Positions 20,966 through 33,404 of a stretch of DNA of 64,000 bases are shown piece by piece. This stretch comes from Hemileia vastatrix (Eukaryota; Basidiomycota; Pucciniomycetes; Pucciniales; Zaghouaniaceae): assembly GCA_030280995.1 (NCBI GenBank), contig JASXTE010000011.1, forward strand, positions 26,086,817 through 26,150,816, written 5' to 3'. A model generated the notes under the pieces. It had not been told where the DNA came from, searched no databases, and saw only the letters and a list, made by a program, of their open reading frames with translations. The position numbers were made by a program, and so were the translations under genes. Position 1 is the first letter of the stretch. Every line of letters begins with the position of its first letter.

Positions 20966-22093
20966 TATGGTAAGGTAAACTCTTACAGTCGCCTTGCTGT
21001 AAGCAGAATCCGGAGGAGATATGTGGATTTAGCTGAAAACCCTGTCCTTCCAATAAAAATATCAAAATGGGAATTCTAAATCACTAAGCTAACCAATCTA
21101 CTTAGATCTGATTGATAAAAATAATGAAACTCTAAAATATTTATCGCTTATTGAGATTTAAAGAAAGTGGCTGTTGATAAAAGAAATACTGATAACAACA
21201 ATTAAGGTGTACCAGTGAAAGATCTGAAAAGATTGACTTTTATGTTTTTATAATAATTTGAATTTTTATGAGACAGCAATAATCAAGTCCCAGTGATGAA
21301 GACCTTTCTAAAGATACCCTATATGAAGTGTGATTTAAATTGTTGAATAGTATTTCTAAAATGTTATATATAAAATATAAAGTTATAAGGGTATTATAAT
21401 TTATTTAATTTGTTGAGTAATAAAAATGAGACAGTGGAAGTTAATGATTAAGCTGTATGATGTGTCCCCCCCTTCAATTTCGAGTTTGAGAAGCGCTTAA
21501 GTATTCCTAGTCACGTGCCTAAGTTTTCCCCTCCAGAGCTCTTCCAGAGTCAATCCGGAGTCCGTACAGAGTCAAAGCGGAGTCCGTACGGAGTCGAAAC
21601 GGAGTCCGTACGGAGTCCTTCCGGACTTCCGGACTCAATTAGAACCTTAAAACTATAATAAAAAATCTAGAAAAATTACACATAATAGAGCTACTTTCCT
21701 TTTACATACCAAACTAATTTTCGTAGTCTGCGCAGCTCTAATTACCCCGTGAAAATTCATCAAAGTTAAGTAATTTTTGAAAACGTAAATATTTCTATAA
21801 AACTTTGAAATTCATTTAAGAATATAAAAAAAATAGTAAAAATTCTGGGAAAATTTCCCAAGGTTCTTGAGTAACTCGACTTGATACTTATAAATTTTCA
21901 GACCGTAAAAATAAGTTTTCTCCGTAAAATAAATTGTATTTGTGTAGGCATTTGCTCGTGACCAATTTCTTCATATTTTAAACTCCAATAAATTAAATAA
22001 AACCCTTTTATAAAAAATAATAACGCCAATATTGCCCGCCGTAATAACTCCATTTACATATTTAGGTGCCGTACTAAACTTTAGGCTACCACA
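20966..22093 (-). repeat. 5' LTR of element 1
   Basis: 1128 bp, starting TGTGGTAGCC and ending CCTTACCATA in sense. It is near-identical to 10445-11528 apart from 42-45 bp of extra minisatellite. A conserved AGCTGCGCAGACTAC word lies near 21725, and a TATATATAA-rich stretch follows the minisatellite in sense and could hold the promoter. Confidence 0.92.
21553..21636 (-). promoter_or_regulatory. CGG/CCG minisatellite in 5' LTR of element 1
   Basis: Tandem GAGTCCGTACG-type units, GC-rich in an AT-rich LTR. They create repeated CGG and CCG triplets in everted (CCG-N2-CGG) and inverted (CGG-N3-CCG) arrangement, the half-site class of Zn2Cys6 proteins. The array lies upstream of the TATA-like stretch in sense. 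Copies: 11033-11071 (short) and 55622-55750 (long). Confidence 0.6.
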
Positions 22094-22097
22094 CCGT

Positions 22098-22886
22098 AAG
22101 GGGCTTACAAAGAAGTTTGGAGAAGCTGAAGCATTGAATTGGTTAAGGTAATTTTACAGGAGAACAGCCTGATAAAAATTAAATAAATTCCATAGCAATA
22201 GATCAGGATAATCTTGTCAAAAATTTATACATGCTTACTGGTTAAAACTTTCCCCTTAATTTCCTGAGCGGATTAGAATAAGGAGGGGTTAGGGGTGAGA
22301 AGATAGAAACATTTTCAAGTATTATAAACATATTTTCACTTTTTCCTGGTTTTTTAAATGTTTGTACAGATTATGTTTTCTCTTAGTTATTATTCATTCA
22401 CAAAACTCTATTCATATTTTTTAAAATTGTTCCTGTCTATCACTAATATTATTTGTATATTAGCTATTATAAAAATCTCTAGCTGTATTAAATATTGAGA
22501 AAAATGATATATTAAAAGGATATTCTGAATGAGGGGATATTATTAATAAGAAATTTTTTTATACCTTTTAAAATTTTTAAAAAATTTTTTTTTCTTTGAG
22601 AAGCATTGTATTATTTTCTTTTTTATAGTAAACAACATTTATATAAAAATAATCTGAAACGTTTAAAACCCCAACTTGAAAATTTTATTGGACTGTCTAA
22701 AATGAAACTATGTTTCAATTATTGAAATAGTTATTTCAACACATTCTCAACAGATAATAATTCACTGATCAGTGAGCGTTCACATGAGCCTCAAGATGTG
22801 TTCAAAGTAAATTCAATACTTCATCATGATGGTTTCATCAATTCCTCAATATGTGCTCAATTGAATATGATTTAGGGTTCAAGGCT
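22098..22886. other. AT-rich flank, no gene recognised
   Basis: Right flank of element 1, continuing the sequence left of 10441. It runs into the lone CACTA-like terminus. Short TTCAA/CATGAG repeats near 22780-22870 resemble subterminal repeats. No gene is seen. Confidence 0.5.
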
Positions 22887-22926
22887 GTGGACTTGCTAGC
22901 AATTCTTCCCCTCATATTGTGTGGTG
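22887..22926. mobile_element. Lone CACTA-like terminus
   Basis: Reversed, it reads CACCACACAATATGAGGGG followed by the subterminal TTGCTAGCAAGTCC. This matches the left end of the MITE at 7670 at almost every position. It ends at 22926, next to pol-derived sequence. No partner terminus with a TCT target duplication was found in the window, so the element is truncated or larger than the sequence seen. Confidence 0.65.
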
Positions 22927-22934
22927 TCTTTTAT

Positions 22935-23430
22935 TCCTGCAACAACCAATCTTCTGGTGCAAAATTAACCATCTGAGTTCTTTCTAGAGCTATCATATAA
23001 TTAGGTTTAAATTCCAGTGGAAAATTTGTTAAAGATGTGTCATAAGGATTTCTTGATAGCGCCAACCACTGAAAAGGAGGGTTCAAATCGGGCATTGGTA
23101 CATTTATTGGTTTATACTTTGATGCTAGACAGTGCTAGTTTCTGCCTTCATTAATTAATATTAGACCTTTTCTAATATAACTCCAAGTTGTACCTTCATC
23201 ATTTTTCAGTCTTTTCTTTTTAATATAAATATAACAAAATCATAAATCAAAAAAATCAAAAATTCTAGGCACAATACACTCTATAGTAGTATTGCCAATT
23301 AAATTTTTAAGCCCTACTTTACGTATCTCTGCTGGAATGACTGATCACTATCCGGGTTCCTCTCATCTTGGGAGATAGTAATACCTAAGATTACAGCCCC
23401 TAATGAAAATATTGGTGCCTCCCTGGTGGT
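22935..23430 (-). pseudogene. Pol N-terminal fragment of an older Ty3 element (element 5)
   Basis: In sense, 23430 down to 22935 matches the family A Pol region from the MPSFF start through the ISPQDEIPD segment to the NEPLPAELNPPL...SRDPYESP segment, at low identity with stops and gaps. It is cut by the CACTA-like terminus on one side and by the element 2 LTR on the other. Its continuation is probably 51039-52295. Confidence 0.6.
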
Positions 23431-24561
23431 TCAGAAAGACTCTTACAGTCACCTTTCTGTAAGCAGAATACAAGGGAGTTGGATAAACCAAAGAGAGCCC
23501 TGTTTCTTTAAGTAAATAAAGAGCTCACAATTAACTAAGCTATAGCCTCTACTTGTTATAAAACGACTAATATACTATTTTTTATTAATGGTATTGAGAT
23601 GTAGATTCAGTATTTTTAATAATGAGGGTGAGAAACAGAACAGTGAAGATGTATTTTAGAAAATTTATTTAAATGATTGAATATAATATTATTATGAAGC
23701 TTTTATTTTTATATTATTTAGTTGCTATATTTAAATTAATGATGATGAGACTTCCAAAATGGTACCCTATAGCTTAATGTATGTGATGATGAGTAAATTT
23801 AATAAAATTTTATGTAAAGTGTTATTTTATAAGGGTATTACAATTTTATAATTTTTTATGTAAAATAATAATGATTGTTGTTAATATGCATTGTTGTGTT
23901 TGATGATTAAATTGTTCTCTTGATTTCTTCCTTATCTAATATCAAGTCTACAGGCTTTATATTCAAAGTATGTCACGTTCTCTGTTTTCCTTAACTGGAG
24001 CATCCCAAAGCTCTTCCAGAGCTCATCTGGAGAACTCCAGAGTTTGTACAGAACTCGTCTGGAGTATCCTGAAGCTTGTACAGACTTCTGGACTAAATTT
24101 TCAACCTTAAAGTACTATTATAAAATCTAGAAAAATTATAGATGATAGAGCTACTTCTAAAATATAATTCATTCTAAATTTTGTAGTCTGCGCAGCCCTA
24201 TTCACCTAGTAAAAATATATCAAAGGTAACTCAATTATGAAAAATAAAAAAGAACCAAAAATACTTTATAAATTTATTAAAAATAGTAGAAAAACAGTAA
24301 AAATTCCAGAAAAATTCCCAAAGGCTTTTGAGACTCTTGAATTTAATTTTCACGCACTTTTAGACCTATAATTTCATTTCCTGACTTTTAAATATTTGTT
24401 TAATCTTGACTTGTAAAATTAACCCTTATAACCACTTTTAATACTCATTCTTTAAATATAACCATTTTAAAATTAGATTGTCTTTTCCAATCTTAATAAT
24501 CATCTCCAAAAAACCAACTTTTAATAAAATTTAGTGCTCTACTAAACTTTAGGCTTCCAAA
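23431..24561 (-). repeat. 3' LTR of element 2
   Basis: Pairs with 49921-51038. It shares with family A LTRs the start (GCCTAAAGTTTAGTA), the CTGCGCAG word, the former minisatellite now reading CTCCAGAG/TTTGTACAGA (CpG lost), and the terminal CTTACAG...CTGTAAG stem-loop. Confidence 0.85.
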
Positions 24562-24708
24562 TCCTCCCTCCAATGAAGAATTTCCCCATTCTTTTAATTT
24601 GCATAGTTGATGAAACACATATTCATCCTCTCTTCATCCTTCTTAATCAACTACCTTAACTAGTCCTGAATATTTTTTCTTTATTATTATTTTAATATCA
24701 TCATTAAT

Positions 24709-25385
24709 ATGTTGTCAAAAGACCTTGCTGTCCCATGTGTACTTTGCCCCGAATACCAGCTTCCTTGTCTGATTTCTAACCCTGGTCTTCCTGGCAGAAC
24801 TCCCTGTGATCCTTGCAGGCTTAATAAAATCAAGTTTAATTGTTCAATTATACCTTCCAGAACTAATTTCTATACTGGACCAGCTGCTCTTCCTGATCCA
24901 ACTATTCCCAAAAAGAGATTATCAAAAGTTCCTATTCTCTTTTGAAATTTAAAGGCCAAAACAGCTTCTTCATCTAAAAGTCCCAATCCTGAGCTTCTTT
25001 GTCCATCTCAAGATCCTTATCCTATTATGCCAGTTTCTTTATTCAGTTTTTATGAAACATTATTTCCTGGATCAAAAATTTAGTCTTTTAATTTAAATTT
25101 AATAATCTTCTACTAATCTCAAATCCTACTATCTCTTCCAACTCCTAATCTATTGAAATCACCAATAAAGATGATGTTTTCCAGGTGAAGAATGATTACA
25201 TTAATCATTATCCTAATTTTCATAAATATCTCTTTCCTTATTTTTGTGATGATATGAAGCATGAAGTTTTAACTAATTTTCAGGAAACTCCTGCTAATTA
25301 TACTGAAGATTAAATGAAGAGTAGAATTTTGATGCAAAGCTTTGATAATCGTTTTGAAAGATTCCAAAGAGATTATCTATTTTGA
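24709..25385 (+). pseudogene. Antisense zinc-cluster gene remnant of element 2
   Basis: Homologue of 11652-12344. The first exon keeps C-x2-C-x6-C-x12-C-x2-C, but the sixth Cys position is Phe and a Cys appears two residues later. Many differences from element 1 fall at third codon positions. The reading frame then ends early at 24945. The second exon is recognisable at 25178-25385 (DYINHYPNFH, FQETPAN, RILMQSFDN), with one TAA inside. The intron borders have decayed. Conservation of both exons suggests the gene was selected before this copy died. Confidence 0.7.
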
Positions 25386-26008
25386 TTGCCTTTTTTTCTT
25401 TTAAATTTTAAATCTTTAAATATTTAATTTATTTTAATTCTGATAACTCTTATTATCTAATTGATTTTAATTCTTTTTAATTCATCATATATTCATTATA
25501 TTTTCAAATAAATATTTGATAAACCATTTTTGCCTTGTGATTATTCCACTGCTGAGAGCAAGGTTTGATTCCCTTCAGACCCTCCTCTATCATTCTCCAT
25601 TGTTTTCAGAGCATGAGAGAGCAGGACTTCATAATGAGCCAAATACTTTATATTCCATTCCCATTAAGCTTCCCCCTGAGGCAAATACTATGGTTCCATT
25701 CTTGACATAAGGTCTTCCAATCTTTACCTAAAATAGTCTACCAATAAAACCCAAAAAATACAAATCCTATCCTTCTTCTATGATTCAGAATTAAAACATT
25801 CAAGAAAATTTCCAACCCTTTAAAATCACTCCTAAATTTTATCATAAATAATAATTTTCCAGATATTCTTAGAAGCTTTAATTTTGACTTTTAAAAATAT
25901 TCATCAACAAACTTTAAAATCTCCAACATTCTTTAATTGTAAATAACTCCATTTATTGAAATCTCCATTTCCTTAAGTTAGTTGTACTATTTTCATTGAA
26001 GACTGAGT
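25386..26008 (-). other. Element 2 3' noncoding segment
   Basis: Corresponds to 12345-12929 of element 1, including the GATTCC/CCTTCAGAC and AGCATGAGAGAGCAG words near 25560-25625. No gene is supported. Confidence 0.5.
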
Positions 26009-27205
26009 TGTCTAAATGAGTGAGTATGTCAGTGTATCTAGTATATAAATATGATTTTTTTAAAAGTATTTATTAATTGTCCTACTACTTATTTAAAAAT
26101 AATTTAGTGATTAAACCTCAGGAAAAGACTGATAAAATAGTTATACTCAAATAAAACTCACAATTCTTGGATGTTATGCGTGCTAGTGGTGGAAAATAGA
26201 ATAATAAAATATAGTTTCAGCTTATATAAAGATAATATCAATTTATAAATGCTTTATAATATATTTATATATGATAATAATTGTGTTTTAGTGTTTATTT
26301 GAATTTTAGTAAGAAAGTGATGTCAAATAACTTCCAAAATCCTCCCATACTTATACCAAAATCCACTGGAGTGAACAGACCTTCAATCCAGATGATGTCA
26401 CTGCTATCCCTGGCAATTGCAGCACTTTGAGGGCCCATAACCTCACCATGGCGTCTACTTCAAGAAGATTCAACACCCAGACCTCCAGTAAGGACCCTCC
26501 ATCACAATTAATGATAACACAGACCCATACCATAAATAGAAAATCCAGTTAAAAGCAGATACCATAATGAAACAGGTAAAATAACTCATCCAAAGAGTAT
26601 ATAATGAAACCCAAAGTATATAAAAGAGCCAAATGAAATGTCCAAGCCCCCAATAACATCCCCAAGCATCCATATTAACCCAGAAATGACCTCCCAACCC
26701 ATAAATCCATGAATATCCATTCAAGGAAGCAGATTAAGTTGTCCAAACTGAGTGTATGCGCCTGAAATAGATGTATATGCTTCTTTAGGCGTTGTGAGTC
26801 CACTGAATACGTCCATATGACCTAAAATAGGCAGAAAAATAAAGTTTATAGGCTATTAAGAGGCTAAAACCTACTTATAGATCTAAATATACATAATATG
26901 CTGCATATTTCACTGAATATGAGATTTATGTATACATATAAGCTTATGTATGTCAAAAATTACTTAATATCACTTAAGATAAGTATATTATGACTCCATT
27001 AACACCTTATTAAGTATTATTAGGCTATTGATAAGCTATTTAAACTACTATAAGTTATATAATAGTGTAATAATTATATATATATGTAAAATAATCACAT
27101 ATATTATTATTTTAAACTTATTTTTAAGAGATAAGCTTAATGTACTTAAGGTTAACTTATTTTAAGTATAATAAATACCCAGTCCTAGGGATATCTAGGC
27201 TGACA
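26009..27205 (+). mobile_element. Small LTR-like insertion in element 2
   Basis: 1197 bp starting TGTCTAAATGAG and ending GGCTGACA, flanked on both sides by GAGT (26005-26008, 27206-27209). Removing it restores sequence that aligns with element 1 just before a hairpin module. A second copy of the start (TGTCCAAACTGAGTG) lies near 26739, so it may be a miniature element with two LTRs and about 400 bp between them. That internal part is less AT-rich and has a short open stretch from an ATG at 26448 (MASTSRRFNTQTSSKDP), unrecognised. The end resembles the solo LTR at 2020-2810. Confidence 0.45.
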
Positions 27206-27304
27206 GAGTGCCAGTTTGAGTAATGATGAGTTAGTGATAAATTAAAAATGACTGAATTGAATATCCCACTTGATTAGAATTCCCTCCTAATATCCTTGAA
27301 AACC

Positions 27305-27545
27305 AAACTTTTAATAGATTTCCAGTTTATAGTCTTGGTGGACCAACATGAAATGAAAGTAATTTTCCAGTTTAAAGTCATAGGGGACCAATGATTGACA
27401 TTTTGCTGTTTATTTCCAGTTTAAGGTCATAGAGGACCAAATACCTATATTTTATTTCCAGTTTTAGGTCATAAAGGACCAAAATATTTCATTGTTTGTT
27501 TATTCTTAAAATTTTCTTAATTAAAATTCAGTTTTAAGTCTTGAT
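27305..27545 (-). repeat. Hairpin modules of element 2, left part
   Basis: Four diverged copies (plus-strand CCAGTTTAAAGTCATAG-type) at about 27327, 27368, 27417 and 27459, plus half a copy ending at the CACTA-like insertion at 27546. The six-base CNNNAW loop and the pairing of the stem are kept. Confidence 0.75.
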
Positions 27546-28129
27546 CACCACGGGAAATCTAGGGGTGCATTGCTAGCAATCCCCTCTCTTGAAATTTAGA
27601 GTGTCCCTTAAATATGCCAGGATTATGAATACTTTATAAACATAAGTAAATTAGAGTTAGATTTACATTTATTCTCAGATTGATTATAGACAGAATATCA
27701 ACTGATTCCAAATTATGCACAAGTTGATCCTCCAGAACATGATTTTGGTCCTCTGATGAGAACAAATTGAGCACAAATTGATCTAACCTAAGCTTATGCA
27801 TATATAATAATTCAGGATACTTGTTCTATTAAATTTGATAATAAAAAAAATATTGATGAATTTATATAAAAAAAATTATTATGTAAGATATTAAATTATA
27901 AATTTAGGCATCATAGGAGGGCACATAATAGAACTTAATATACTATGTGACACCTTAATACTGTATCACGCAGTTTGAAACATTTAAAACAAAATGAGTC
28001 ATGATGGGCAATTAAATTGCTTGGACAGACTCTTTCAAAATTAATACTGACCATAATACACAAATATGAAACCTTGGCATCTATCCAATAAAATATTTTC
28101 CATCTGATAAATGGATTTTTCTCAGTTAC

Positions 28130-29450
28130 TACCTGCTAAAAAGTGTCCTTCTGAGGTTTGTCTGACCTTCAGGGGGGTAATTTGGCCACATCACACTACT
28201 TCTATTTCCATGATTGACCAAAACATCATCCTCATTCCCATCTAAAGAGTTGATCTCATCTGACTGTGGCTAATCAAAGGGGTCCACCACAAGTTTAGCC
28301 AAAATTTTGGTGAACACTTTTTTGATGGATAGTGACTAACTGGTGCTTTCCAAAATTTTCCACCTCAAGTTAGGATAAACTTCAGGAGGAATAATTTATT
28401 ATGAATACCAAATTAACTGAAGAATACTTTTGCCCTAGCTACTCTGCATCATAAAAGTGTCCAACTGAGGTTTAGCCATCATTCAGGTATACACTTTTGG
28501 AAAGGCACAGTCTGATGGGTTTAATATCTATATATGGCAATAAGTATCAGTTTTTTATCAACATGGAACTAGAATTAATTTAATATGGCCAAAATGTCCA
28601 CCTGAAGTTTGGCCAAAATACAGGTGGAAATTTTTATGAGGATTACTTGATGAAATGAAGAAGACTTGCAATTACTTTCCATCATAAAATTTTCAAACTT
28701 AAGTTTATCAAAAATTGTGGTGACACTTTTGCCAGATCCAGTCATATGGGATCAACTCTCTATATGGCAATGAGAATCAATTTTTAGTCAATCATGGCAT
28801 TAGAAGTAATTTTATATGGAAAAACTTTCCACCAGATTTTCGGCCAAAAATAAGTTGGAAATGTTTATGAGGAATACTAGATTAACTAAAGAAGACTTGC
28901 ACCCTACTACTGTCCATCATAAAAGTGTCCACCAGAAGAATTCTCAAACTTGTGGTTGACACCTTTGGCCTGGTCCAGCCATATGGGATCAATTCTGCAT
29001 ATGGAAATGAGGATTTAATTTGGTCAATCATGGTACTAGAAGTAGTTTGATATAGATAAAGTGTCCAACTAAATATTGGAAAAAAATCAGTTGAAAACTT
29101 CATTTAGTTTTTCAAAAAATCAAATTAGGTAAAATTTTATTCCTGATGATGCCCATTTTATCCAACACCTCTTCTGAGCCTTGAAAGTAGGCATTTAGCT
29201 TGAATTTTGAATTTCATATAAAATCCCTATTATTCAACCTATTTCTTTTTATCCCATTTTTTTCTTTTAGATATCAATTAATTTTATGTAAAACAAATCA
29301 TTTTCATAATTTTTTACCTGTATTTGATAGAATTATTAAAAGTTTAACATCACCCTGTAAGCATTTGGCACATGTTTTTTTGCTATACTAATAAAAATAA
29401 TAATATACTGGTAACAAAAAATTGATCAAATGATAAAATATTAATAAAAC
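28130..29450. repeat. Diverged units at the edge of satellite III
   Basis: Units beginning CATAAAAGTGTCC and containing ATATGGGATCAACTCTC lie near 28137, 28451, 28684 and 28918, partly at a shorter spacing of about 233 bp. Their palindromes have decayed, consistent with old copies at an array edge. 27590-28130 holds no recognisable gene. Confidence 0.65.
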
Positions 29451-32400
29451 AGAAAGATCAAATACCAGTGGATATGTTTTAAAAAAATACCAGTTGCACT
29501 GAAGAAGAACTGCACCCTAGATACTCACCATCAAAAAAGTGTCCAGCACAAGTTTGGCCGAACTTGTGCTGGACACTTTTGGTCAGCTGCAGTCATATGA
29601 GATCAATTCTCGCTATGGCAATGAAAAAATTTTTTTGGATAAAAAACTTCACTAGAAGTAGTTTTACATAGCCAAATTTTTCTACCTAGATTTCACCCAA
29701 ACCACAGGTGCACAATTTTTTATCTTTGAAAAAAAGTTAATTTAGTACAATTTATCCCTGATGGCTCTCATTTGCTTCAACACCTCTACTGGCCTTTGAT
29801 AGTTGGAATATTACTTGGATTTCTTTTTTCATATTTGATCCCTTTAACTTAATTTTTTATTCCTAATATTGCTTTTGGATATCAATTAATAATTTTTAAA
29901 ATAAACTATTTTCATATTTTTATACATTTATTTAATAATATTATAAATGGCATAACATCACCTGGTATGCGTTTGGCACATGAGTTTTTTCTATACTTAT
30001 AAAATTAATAATATAATGGCAACCAAAAATTAATCAAATGATATTAATGAGTGAGGAACAAATATAAAATACCAGTAGACATGTTTGTAAGAAATACTAG
30101 ATGAACTGAAGAAAAAATCTACCCTAGCTACTCTACATTATAAAAGTGTCCAGCACAAGTTCGGCTGAACTTGTGCTGGACACTTATGGTCAGGTGCAGT
30201 CAGATGAGAGCAATTCTCTCTATGGAAATGAAGATAAATTTTTGATATAAAATTACACTAGAAGTAGTTTGATATGGCAAAATTTTTATGCTGAAGTTTT
30301 GGTAAAGCTCAAGTGGATTTTTTTTATTATTTTTACAAAAAATAAAATTTAGTGCAAGTTTAGCCCTGATTGTTCTAATTTAATTCAACATCTCTTTTTT
30401 CTGTTTATGGCAGGAATTTAACTTGGAGTTTAATTTTCATCTTTGATTTCTTTTATTTTACTTTATTCCTCTCATATTGCTTTTGGATAGAAGTTTATTT
30501 TTTGTAAAATAAATCATTTTCATATTTTTTTACCTTTTTTTAATAATATTATAAAAGGTGTAACATCACCCAGTATTCACTTGGCACACAATTTTTTTCT
30601 ATACTGATAATATTAATAATATAATGGTGACAAAAATTAATCAATTGATAAATATGAGTGAGGCACAAAGATTTAATAACAGTGGAAATGTTTATAAGAA
30701 ATTTCAGATGATTAAAAATGACTTTCACCCTGAATACTCTTTATGATAAAAGTGTCCAGCACAAGTTTGGCCAAACTTGTGATGGACACTTTTGGTTGAA
30801 TGCCATCAGGCGCAATCAATTCTTTTTATGGAAATGAGACTGAATTATCACTCCATCATTGCACTGAAAGTAGTTTTACATAGACAAATTGTCCCCTGGA
30901 AGTTTGTCCAAACCTAAGGTAGACAATTTTTTCCTTTGGTAAAAAGTAAATTTGATCCATGTTAATCTATGATGGTGCCCATTTTTTCTGAAGCCTCTAC
31001 TGGCTCATGATAGCAGAAATTATACTTAATATCTTTATTTCATGTTTGATCTCTTTAATTTTAATCTTACCCTTTTATTTATCCTTTAGCTTTTAAATAT
31101 CAATTTTATTTTGGTAAAACTGATAACTTTCACATTTTTTTATATTTATTATATTATATTATTAAAGTTGTAAAATCATCCAGTGTACATTCATTACACA
31201 TTTTTTGCTATACTAAAAACATTAATAATATAATGGTGACTAAAAAATAATCAAATAATAAATATGGATGACACAGAAAGATCAAATACCCATAGACATT
31301 TTTAAAATGAATATAAGATTAACTGAAGAAGACTTGCACCCTAGCTACTCTCCATCATAAAAGTGTCCAGCACAATTTCAGCTGAGCTTGTTCTGGACAC
31401 TTTTGGTTGCATGCAGTCAGATGGGATAAATTTACTCAATGGAAGTTAAAATGAATTTTTGCTCAATCATTGCACAATAAGTAGCTTTATACTGCTATAC
31501 TATCATCCTGATTTTTTGGAAAACATCAGGTGGACACTTTTATTAATTTTAAAAAAAAGAAAAAATATTCCAAATCTAGAACTGGTGGTGCAAATTTGGT
31601 CTGAAAACTCAAATTATCTTTGATGGCAGAAATTTTATTTGAATGTTTAATTTCATATTTAATCACTTTTATTTTACTTTTTTATTCTTGTTTTTGCTTT
31701 CAAATATCAATTTATTTATTGTAAAACTAATAATTTTCATATTTTTTTTACTTTTTTTTAATAAGATTATGAAAGATGTAGCATCTCCCATTATGCATTT
31801 GGCTTACAAATTTTTTCAATACTAATAACATTAATATTATAATGGTGAAAAACAATGAATCAAATGATAAATATGAATGACACAGAAAGATCATATAAAA
31901 GTAGATTTGTTTATAAGGAATACCTGATGAACTGAAGAAGACCTGCACCATAGATACTCACCATCATAAAAGTGTCCAGCATAATTTTGGCCAAACTTGT
32001 GCTGGACACTTTTGGTTGCATGCAGTCAGATGGGATAAATTTACTCTATGGAAATGAAAATGACATTTTGCTCAATCATTGCACAATAAGTAGTTTGATA
32101 TTGCCAATATGTCCTCCTGATGAATTTTCAAAACTCATCAGGACACTTTCTTTGATTTGACAAAAAAGAAAATATAGTCCAAGTTTAGCCCTGATGGTGC
32201 ACATTTGATCTAAAACCTCTACTTGTTATTGATAGTGGGAATTTTCCTTAAATTTTTTTTTCTTATTTTATCCCTTTTATTTTACTTTTTTATTGCTCAT
32301 ATTGCTTTGGATATCAATTTTTAATTTTTAAAATAAATAATTTTCATACTCTTATACCTTTATTTAATAATATATGATTAAAGGTGGAACACCACATGGT

Positions 32401-33404
32401 ATGCATTTTTCACACAAGTTATTACTATAGTAATAACGTTAACAATATAATGATGACAAAAAATTAATCAAATGGTAAATTTAAATGACACAGAAAGATC
32501 AAATTCCAGTGGAAATGTTTATAAGAAATCCCTTTTGAGTTTAAGAAGATTTGCTGTATACCTACTCTCAATTATAAAAGTGTCCAGCACAAGTTCGGCT
32601 GAACTTGTGCTGGACACTTTTGGTTGCATGAAGTCATATGAGATAAATTCTCTCTATGGCAATAAAAAATGATATTTCACTCAATTATTGAAGTAAAGAA
32701 TGTTCAATATTGTAAAATTTTCCCCTGGATGTCTGTCCAAACCTCAGTTCAAAATTTGTTAGCTATACATAAAAGTAAGTTTAGACCAAGTCTTGACCTA
32801 GGGGTCCCCAACTGTCCCAACACCACTTCTGGCTCTTGATAGTAAAAATTTTACTTGTATTTTTTATTTCGTATTTGATCCCATTTATTTTCATTTTACT
32901 TTTATATTACTCTTTTTAATTTTAAATATCAATTTATTTTTTTAAAAACTAAACATATTCATATTTTTTTAACTTTATATAATAATATTATTAAAGTTGT
33001 AACATCACCAATTTTGCATTTGGCATGCAGGTTTTTGCTATACTAGAAACATTAGGGGGTATCAATGTTGACCGATCCGCAATTAAATTAATTGCGGTAA
33101 ATAATCTGCATACCCCAATTATCTTCCGCAATTATTTTTGCTAATAATTGGGTTATTAGACACTTTACGTGTCAATGTTCACCTCTTATCCGACATTTTT
33201 TTACTCAATTTTCCATAACCACATCTTGGACAACTTTCTGGATATCCCAGCCTTCTACCTTGCTGCGCACTTCCATTCTCATCCCATCCTGTTCATTCTA
33301 TCTGCTCAGAATTTCTCCCCATTTCATCTATTTGATTCTTTTCCTTTTCATCTCGCTATCTCATCTGCTTGTTTCTGCTCCTTTTCATCTTCATTTATAA
33401 TAAC

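Larger units (their letters stand above)
10445..22093 (-). mobile_element. Ty3/gypsy LTR retrotransposon, family A (element 1)
   Basis: An 11.65 kb element on the minus strand. In sense order: 5' LTR, PBS, gag, separate pol, structured 3' region with many hairpin modules, antisense zinc-cluster gene, polypurine tract, 3' LTR. LTR edges are TGTGGTA...TACCATA in sense orientation. CCGT flanks both sides (10441-10444, 22094-22097), a 4-bp target duplication. The LTRs differ by only about seven substitutions by eye plus a minisatellite length change, so insertion is recent. Domain order in Pol (RT, RNase H, integrase) defines Ty3/gypsy. It has no visible chromodomain, no D-T/S-G protease motif and no Gag zinc knuckle. 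It may be autonomous, or may depend on another element for proteolysis. Confidence 0.9.

Noticed and set aside
7670..22926. A single 15 kb CACTA-like element from 7670 to 22926
   Set aside because: The ends look alike, but the flanks are ATA and TCT, and 7670-7930 already has its own perfectly matched second end and duplication.
31643..32672. Small ORFs within the 607-bp satellite units
   Set aside because: Frames are not kept between units, and several run through the palindrome.
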